Below, piece after piece: positions 6,604 through 11,232 of a stretch of DNA of 11,232 nucleotides. The stretch comes from CAYNJG01 sp964397295 (lineage in GTDB: Bacteria; Planctomycetota; Planctomycetia; Pirellulales; Pirellulaceae), in the NCBI GenBank assembly GCA_964397295.1, contig CAYNJG010000235.1, forward strand, positions 1 through 11,232, given 5' to 3'. A program made the translations under genes and the position numbers. Each line of letters begins with the position of its first letter. The first letter of the stretch is position 1. The notes beneath the pieces were generated by a model, which saw only the letters and a list, made by a program, of their open reading frames with translations, was not told the origin of the DNA and ran no database searches.

Positions 6604-8721
6604 ATGACGACTTCGAAATCTTATTGTCATTGTTTGCTCGCCTGTTTGATTGCTAGTTGTATGATCGGCTGCAATAAATCTCCGACGAACGCAGAAGTAG
6701 ACTCGAACGCCTCGCCGGTCGAAGCAGTGGGAGCCACTAGCGATGCTGAGCAGCCAATTACCGCGGTGGTCGAAGCCAACCCGACGGACACTGAAGCCGC
6801 CGCCCAAGAAGCCGTGAACGATTCGACTGACGACTTAATCGATCAGCTGATTGGAGATTCAGAGAACGCTTTTACCGGCAGCACACCACCACGCAATCGT
6901 GACCTCTACGTGCCAAGTAAGAGCACCGTGATTCCCAATTGGTTCGAAAGTCGTGCGAAGGAACAGCTTGCCACTCGTGATCAATTCGAAGTCTTCCACG
7001 ATTTTAAGTTTGCAAACAAGCAAGCATCCTCCGGCATCAACTGGGAATCGACCATCGTTGAAGACGCAGGTAAGTACTACGTCGCCGCACACTACGACCA
7101 TGGGAATGGTATTGCGATTGCGGACGTGGATGCCGATGGCCTGTACGACGTGTATTTGACTTCGCAAATCGGCGCCAACGCGATGTACAAAAACATCGGC
7201 GATGGCAAGTTTGAGAACATTACCGAGTCAACGGGGCTGGGCTTAGCCGATCGTATTAGCGTTGCGGCTTCTTTTGCCGACATCGACAACGACGGCGACG
7301 CGGACTTGTTCGTGACGACTGTGCGTGGAGGCAATGCGTTGTTCCGCAACGAAGGAGGCGGACGATTTACCGATATATCGAAAGAGGCGGGTGTAGACTA
7401 TGTGGGCCATTCGTCGGCTGCTGTATTCTTCGACTACGACCGTGACGGACGACTGGATCTTTTCGTAACCAACGTGGGCGTCTACACCAAGGATGAGAAG
7501 GGCAAGGGCGGATACTATCGTTCGGTTAGCGGTGCGTTTGGAGGTCATCTCAATCCAGAGCAAACCGAGATGAGCATACTCTATCGCAACATCGACGGCA
7601 CCAAATTCGAAGACGTAACCAAAGCGACGAATTTAATCGATGACAGTTGGTCTGGTGGCGCAACGCCGATTGATGTGAACGAAGACGGTTGGATCGACCT
7701 TTATACGCTTGATATGCAAGGGCACGACGAGTACTTCGAGAATCAAAGTGGCAAGTCATTTAAGAAACGCAGTCGCGAAGTATTTCCCAAAACGCCATGG
7801 GGCGCGATGGGCGTGAAAGTCTTCGACTTTGACAACGACGGCCGCATGGATATCTATATCACGGATATGCATTCGGACATGAGCGAACACGTCGGTATCG
7901 AAAAAGAGAAATTCAAGTCCAACATGGCGTGGCCCGAGTCGATGTTGCGAAGCAATGGCCAGAGTATTTTTGGGAACGCGTTTTTTCACAAACAGGAAGA
8001 CGGCACTTACGCGGAAGTGTCAGACAAAATCAACGCGGAGAATTACTGGCCGTGGGGACTTAGTGTGGGCGACTTGAACGCGGATGGTTTTGATGACGCG
8101 TTTCTCGCATCAAGTATGAACTTCCCGTTGCGATACGGTGTGAACTCGGTGCTGCTGAACAATCGAGGTAAGAAGTTTCTAGATAGCGAATTCATTTTGG
8201 GCGTCGAACCGAGGGCAGAAGGGCAGGTTGCCAAGCCGTGGTTTACACTCGATTGCGACGGGCCGGACGTTGAGAATAAATTTGCGAAGAAGGCTGGAAT
8301 CACATCGGGCAAGGTAACGGTCTGGAGCGCGTTGGGGTCGCGATCGAGCGTTCTTTTTGACTACGACAACGATGGCGACATTGATATTCTTACCAACGAT
8401 TTCAATTCCTCTCCGCTCGTTTTTGAAAGCAATCTGTCGGACAAGAAATCAGTGCACTTTGCCAAGGTGAGACTCGTTGGTACAAAGTCCAACCGCGATG
8501 GTTTGGGGGCGACAGTACAAGTCGTGTCCGGAGATCGTCGCTTCACGAAAGTGCATGACGGCCAGTCGGGTTATATCTCGCAGAGTAGCCACTTGCTGTA
8601 CTTTGGTCTCGGTGAAGCAGAAGCGGTGGACGAGATTCGCGTTACGTGGCCGTCCGGAAATCAACAGGTTGTAAAACCAACAGCGGTCAACGACGTGATC
8701 GTGATCACGGAAGAGGGCTAG
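6604..8721 (+). CDS. CRTAC1-type FG-GAP/VCBS lipoprotein with C-terminal ASPIC/UnbV domain
   Basis: The product has 705 residues. A Cys-rich signal peptide ends in CMIGC with the probable lipidated Cys at 23; Met at -3 is atypical. A low-complexity Glu/Asp/Ala/Thr linker spans about 25-95. Seven Asp-rich FG-GAP calcium loops follow: DVDADGLYD (174), DIDNDGDAD (226), DYDRDGRLD (277), DVNEDGWID (357), DFDNDGRMD (408), DLNADGFDD (490) and DYDNDGDID (586). The ASPIC/UnbV domain covers about 618-695, with SNRDGLGA, the SGYISQSS segment and the WPSG signature. This is one module of the plan found twice in the giant divergent lipoprotein, but the two are clearly diverged in sequence. The protein should fold into a calcium-stabilised propeller on the cell surface or in the periplasm; ligand and function are unknown. 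AGGA at 6590-6593, ten bases before the ATG, is a weak ribosome-binding site. It is probably cotranscribed with the beta-helix gene 37 bases upstream. Confidence 0.93.
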   Translation: MTTSKSYCHCLLACLIASCMIGCNKSPTNAEVDSNASPVEAVGATSDAEQPITAVVEANPTDTEAAAQEAVNDSTDDLIDQLIGDSENAFTGSTPPRNRDLYVPSKSTVIPNWFESRAKEQLATRDQFEVFHDFKFANKQASSGINWESTIVEDAGKYYVAAHYDHGNGIAIADVDADGLYDVYLTSQIGANAMYKNIGDGKFENITESTGLGLADRISVAASFADIDNDGDADLFVTTVRGGNALFRNEGGGRFTDISKEAGVDYVGHSSAAVFFDYDRDGRLDLFVTNVGVYTKDEKGKGGYYRSVSGAFGGHLNPEQTEMSILYRNIDGTKFEDVTKATNLIDDSWSGGATPIDVNEDGWIDLYTLDMQGHDEYFENQSGKSFKKRSREVFPKTPWGAMGVKVFDFDNDGRMDIYITDMHSDMSEHVGIEKEKFKSNMAWPESMLRSNGQSIFGNAFFHKQEDGTYAEVSDKINAENYWPWGLSVGDLNADGFDDAFLASSMNFPLRYGVNSVLLNNRGKKFLDSEFILGVEPRAEGQVAKPWFTLDCDGPDVENKFAKKAGITSGKVTVWSALGSRSSVLFDYDNDGDIDILTNDFNSSPLVFESNLSDKKSVHFAKVRLVGTKSNRDGLGATVQVVSGDRRFTKVHDGQSGYISQSSHLLYFGLGEAEAVDEIRVTWPSGNQQVVKPTAVNDVIVITEEG

Positions 8722-8739
8722 TTGGCTAGATCGAATGCG

Positions 8740-8770
8740 AGCCAGCGAACTGCTTATCGCGTCGCTGGCT
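8740..8770. terminator. 9-bp-stem hairpin between convergent genes, probable bidirectional terminator
   Basis: AGCCAGCGA at 8740-8748 pairs perfectly with TCGCTGGCT at 8762-8770 across a 13-base loop. The stem sits 19 bases past the CRTAC1 stop. Its right arm and most of the loop overlap the last codons and the stop of the convergent methyltransferase gene. There is no T-run on either side, so it does not fit the classical intrinsic terminator. Its place between convergent genes supports a role in ending or stabilising both transcripts, by inference. Confidence 0.5.
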
Positions 8771-9845
8771 GCGATTGCAATTGGGTTGCGCGATCGTGTG
8801 AAACATGAGTCGCGTCTGCCGCAAGCTTGTAGAATAACGCCGTGCATCCGTCGCAAGTTTCGACCGGTTCACCGACCGGAAGAAACCCACTGCGTTCCAT
8901 CACGTGGTTGTGTTCTTCGCGGGTGTAGCACGTGCCGTTGCCCTTGGTGAGTTTGTATAGCGTTAACGCGTAGCTAGCAATCCAAAGTGCTCGCACCCAC
9001 TCCGCCGCCGAATTCCAGTTCGAGACCAACAACGGTTCGTGGATGCAGACCGTACCGTTCGGCGCGATTGTGTCGCGGACGTTTGTGATGATTTTAGCGT
9101 AGTCATCCTTCAGCCAGTCGTGAGACACATTGGATAAGACATAGATGTCAGCCGGAGGGACTTCTGCGAAAAAATCTCGTTCACAGAATTCTAAATGGGG
9201 GATGCCTGGGGCGCTCACCATCTCACGTGCGTGCTGCAAGCCGTTTGGAAGATCGACGAGCACCACTTTTTGCAATCGAGGCATGGCTTCAGCGCAAGCA
9301 AGCAAGACCCAAGGCGAACCCGCTCCCAGGTCAGCGACGATTTTCGCCTTGTTGGCATAAGGCGTGATCGCTTTTGCAAGCGGTTCGGCAAAATTCCTCG
9401 CTCGTGATGCCAAGCCGTAAGCGATTTCCCTCCCCGCATCGGGCTCGTCCATCAGCGTTGGCGATTGACTATCCGGATGTTCGTAAAGCGGCTTCGATGA
9501 ATCGGGGAAGTTTCCTCGTAACATTTCCAGGAGTAGGTCAGTTTCATTGCTATCCCCCATACTGAGGTATGGCATGCGCGATGTAGGCAGATCCTTCGAC
9601 AACGTCGCCGCCGCGCGCGGTGAGACAGAATAGATACCGTTGGATCGCTGAAGTACTTCCATTACCTCCAACAAAGCTGCGAACGTGCGTGCTCCTTGAG
9701 CCGTGAAACCGAAAAGACTTTCGAATTGAGCAAGCTCAAGCTTCTGTGTTCCTATTTGACCGATCAAGTCAATCTTCAACGCGGCACGTAACGCGATGGA
9801 CGCTTCTTCAAAGCGTAACAAAGCATAGTATTTTCCCGCGTCCAT
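8754..9845 (-). CDS. SAM-dependent O-methyltransferase (COMT / hydroxyindole-OMT fold)
   Basis: The product has 363 residues, a usual length for this family. The ATG at 9845 has a good Shine-Dalgarno site (GGAAGGA at 9851-9857). Residues about 12-95 match the winged-helix dimerisation domain: EASIALRAALKIDLIGQIG, then GARTFAALLEVMEVL, then YSVSPRAAATL. The Rossmann-like methyltransferase domain follows. Its SAM motif I is VADLGAGS (170-177), the acidic end of beta-2 is VLVDLP (195-200), and CERDFF (221-226) corresponds to the next cofactor-contact strand. The signature SNVSHDW (238-244) carries His242, the expected catalytic base, and IHEPLL (268-273) follows. The C-terminal TREEHNHVMERSGF (308-321) is also typical. 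The enzyme should methylate a hydroxyl, often phenolic, on a small cytosolic molecule; the substrate is unknown. About 23 residues beyond the usual fold end form a polar tail. No biosynthetic genes adjoin it, so a link to the surface locus is not supported. It is divergent from the OB-fold gene. Confidence 0.92.
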   Translation of the reverse strand: MDAGKYYALLRFEEASIALRAALKIDLIGQIGTQKLELAQFESLFGFTAQGARTFAALLEVMEVLQRSNGIYSVSPRAAATLSKDLPTSRMPYLSMGDSNETDLLLEMLRGNFPDSSKPLYEHPDSQSPTLMDEPDAGREIAYGLASRARNFAEPLAKAITPYANKAKIVADLGAGSPWVLLACAEAMPRLQKVVLVDLPNGLQHAREMVSAPGIPHLEFCERDFFAEVPPADIYVLSNVSHDWLKDDYAKIITNVRDTIAPNGTVCIHEPLLVSNWNSAAEWVRALWIASYALTLYKLTKGNGTCYTREEHNHVMERSGFLPVGEPVETCDGCTALFYKLAADATHVSHDRATQLQSQPATR

Positions 9846-9977
9846 AGTTTTCCTTCCAAGACTGACACCAGCGTTATTTAATTGTTCGGCATTTTGGCCT
9901 ATCCGACTATGCAGAATTCTGACGTTGCCGATAGACTGCAGCGACTGGCAAGGGCTACTCTGATTGGATAGGAATAA
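9846..9977. promoter_or_regulatory. Divergent intergenic region between O-methyltransferase and OB-fold-repeat gene
   Basis: These 132 bases separate two divergent starts and should contain both promoters. They hold the methyltransferase Shine-Dalgarno site (GGAAGGA on the minus strand, 9851-9857) and that of the OB-fold gene (AGGA, 9970-9973). An inverted repeat, CCTATCC at 9898-9904 and GGATAGG at 9966-9972, has a 61-base gap, and its right arm overlaps the plus-strand ribosome-binding site. No -35/-10 pair with correct spacing stands out. Confidence 0.4.
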
Positions 9978-11232
9978 ATGGATTTATTTGCAGCGAGGTG
10001 TTTGATATTATTTCTCATCCCTTGCACCGCCGTTGCCTACGAGCCTACAGCTTCAAAGGTGCTGCAAACAATCAAGGATGTTCAACAAGAGCATTATCGT
10101 TTGCTGGGTAGTGAATACCGATTTCCGATTGTTCTCGAAGAAGTCGTTGTCTCTTATGCGAACGAAGGGTGGAACTCGGCGTTTGTCTTCGATTCAACGG
10201 GTACTATGTTCACGGGGCTGGCAATCAACCACGATCGTGAAACCCTGCATACCGGCGATGTTATACGCATAGAAGCGGTGGGCACATCAAAGCACCCCTA
10301 CATTCTGAGTGAAGTAAACTACAAGGTTATTAGGAAAAACGGAGAAATCCCGGCTCCCAGGCCGACGTCTCTTTCTGAACTACACGGGACAGCGTCAACG
10401 GAACCCCATGTTGAAGTTGTGGCTACTGTACTTAGCACTGTTTACACGCCGAATTACATGGTTCTTGAGTTGCAGGAGAACGATGTTCGCTGTCGTGTGT
10501 TCGTTGGGCCGCTACGTCAACAAAGGCCAGACAGATTCATACGGCCGGGGCACCAAGTCCGACTGGTCGGTGTGCCATCCGAGAATCGCGAGTTTCCAGA
10601 ATCGATTATTTACGTCGAATCGACGGAAAGCCTTTCTGTCCAGAATGACGCGGATGTGCCGCCGCTTGAAACGACGAAAGAAATCAATCTCGATACGTTT
10701 GACGATCTCAAACTCGGTGATTGGGTATCGGTTACTGGGCATGTGACAGGAAAAGTCGACGACGACCATTACACGTTGGATACCGGTGAAGTTGGATGTC
10801 TCATTCGTTCCGTCGGCGGATACCTCTCTCACGATGGTGCAGTGATGCGCGTCCACGGCAAAGTTGCACGATTGGCCGAAGGTCTATGCTTAGATGCGAT
10901 CCAAGCCGAAATGTTGCCAGGGCGGCCAAGCGTTCGTCTTGAAGAGACCAAAGTCAGCGAACTGCAAAAGGCAGACGAATTTCGTGAACTCGTTGTTAGT
11001 GGCGTTGTTCTATCAATACATACCAAAGCCAAGATGGCTCAGATACGGTTGCGTGGTGAAGATGGCTCGCGTTTCACAGCGACCATACCGATTGCAGAAT
11101 TCGAACGACGCGGCGATTTGCTATCGACCGCTCATTCGGTAAGGGTTCGGGGCACGCTGAAGCCCGGAAAACCGGCAACCATAGGAGTGTCTCGGAGTGA
11201 AGACTGTAAGGTCACCAAAAGCAAGCGTTCAT
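9978..11232 (+). CDS. Exported protein with tandem OB-fold-like repeats, C-terminus beyond window
   Basis: The frame is open from the ATG at 9978 to the window end, giving 418 residues with no stop. AGGA at 9970-9973, four bases before the ATG, is a good ribosome-binding site. Residues 1-20 form a Sec signal peptide with a likely cleavage after Ala-Val-Ala. The rest reads as about four beta-rich units of 80-110 residues, each OB-like. Unit 1 is at about 50-118 (LEEVVVSYA, then FVFDSTGTMFTGL). Unit 2 is at about 131-213 (SLSEL, then VEVVATVLST). Unit 3 is at about 240-318 (FDDLKLGDWVSVTGHV). Unit 4 is at about 326-410 (VSELQKADEFRELVVSGVV). The recurring plan is a short helical lead-in, a V-x-V-x-G-x-V strand, then a strand with a polar or charged end. 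Similar extracytoplasmic repeats precede histidine-kinase or GGDEF domains in some Planctomycetota and Verrucomicrobiota proteins. No transmembrane helix or enzymatic domain occurs before the edge, so the overall function is open. Confidence 0.85.
   Translation, partial: MDLFAARCLILFLIPCTAVAYEPTASKVLQTIKDVQQEHYRLLGSEYRFPIVLEEVVVSYANEGWNSAFVFDSTGTMFTGLAINHDRETLHTGDVIRIEAVGTSKHPYILSEVNYKVIRKNGEIPAPRPTSLSELHGTASTEPHVEVVATVLSTVYTPNYMVLELQENDVRCRVFVGPLRQQRPDRFIRPGHQVRLVGVPSENREFPESIIYVESTESLSVQNDADVPPLETTKEINLDTFDDLKLGDWVSVTGHVTGKVDDDHYTLDTGEVGCLIRSVGGYLSHDGAVMRVHGKVARLAEGLCLDAIQAEMLPGRPSVRLEETKVSELQKADEFRELVVSGVVLSIHTKAKMAQIRLRGEDGSRFTATIPIAEFERRGDLLSTAHSVRVRGTLKPGKPATIGVSRSEDCKVTKSKRS

Noticed and set aside
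9898..9972. Inverted repeat CCTATCC / GGATAGG spanning the second divergent promoter region
   Set aside because: Seven-base arms 61 bases apart are readily expected by chance; noted in the intergenic entry but not proposed as an operator.
10408..10746. 112-residue plus-strand frame, and the overlapping minus-strand frame 10512-10856
   Set aside because: Both sit in other frames of the continuous open frame from 9978 to the window end, which has a signal peptide, a ribosome-binding site and repeated beta-rich units.

Overview
The window looks like a piece of a Planctomycetota chromosome, probably Pirellulales-like. This is inferred from gene content: several large secreted FG-GAP/VCBS proteins of the CRTAC1 (ASPIC/UnbV) type, lipoprotein signals, a parallel beta-helix lipoprotein, roughly balanced base composition, and weak or absent Shine-Dalgarno sites at most starts. 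No marker gene fixes the taxon. There are six protein-coding genes. Two of them run off the window edges. I see no RNA gene, mobile element or CRISPR array, and no gene-free stretch reaches 300 bases.

Left and centre (1-8721): a divergent four-gene surface locus. On the minus strand, a 1243-residue double-module CRTAC1-type lipoprotein (1401-5132) is followed after 32 bases by a second FG-GAP protein (1-1368) that is cut by the window start. On the plus strand, a beta-helix lipoprotein (5274-6566) is followed after 37 bases by a 705-residue CRTAC1-type lipoprotein (6604-8721). The two arms share a 141-base intergenic region (5133-5273) carrying the inverted repeat TGATGC-N7-GCATCA, a candidate operator. 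All four products carry export signals. Three have a lipobox-like Cys and Ser/Thr/Asp/Glu-rich linkers, which suggests a set of calcium-binding, repeat-rich proteins displayed on the cell surface or in the periplasm. No enzyme active site is visible in them, so adhesion, polysaccharide binding or scaffolding is more likely than catalysis.

Right (8754-11232): a stand-alone SAM-dependent O-methyltransferase of the plant COMT/hydroxyindole-OMT fold (8754-9845, minus) converges on the surface locus. The two meet at a 9-bp-stem hairpin (8740-8770). Divergent from the methyltransferase is an exported protein made of OB-fold-like repeats (9978 to the window end, plus), open at the right edge. Its architecture resembles the sensory N-terminus of some planctomycete and verrucomicrobial signalling proteins, but the C-terminal domain that would decide this lies outside the window.

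The strongest candidate for something undescribed is the divergent beta-helix/CRTAC1 surface locus taken as a unit.
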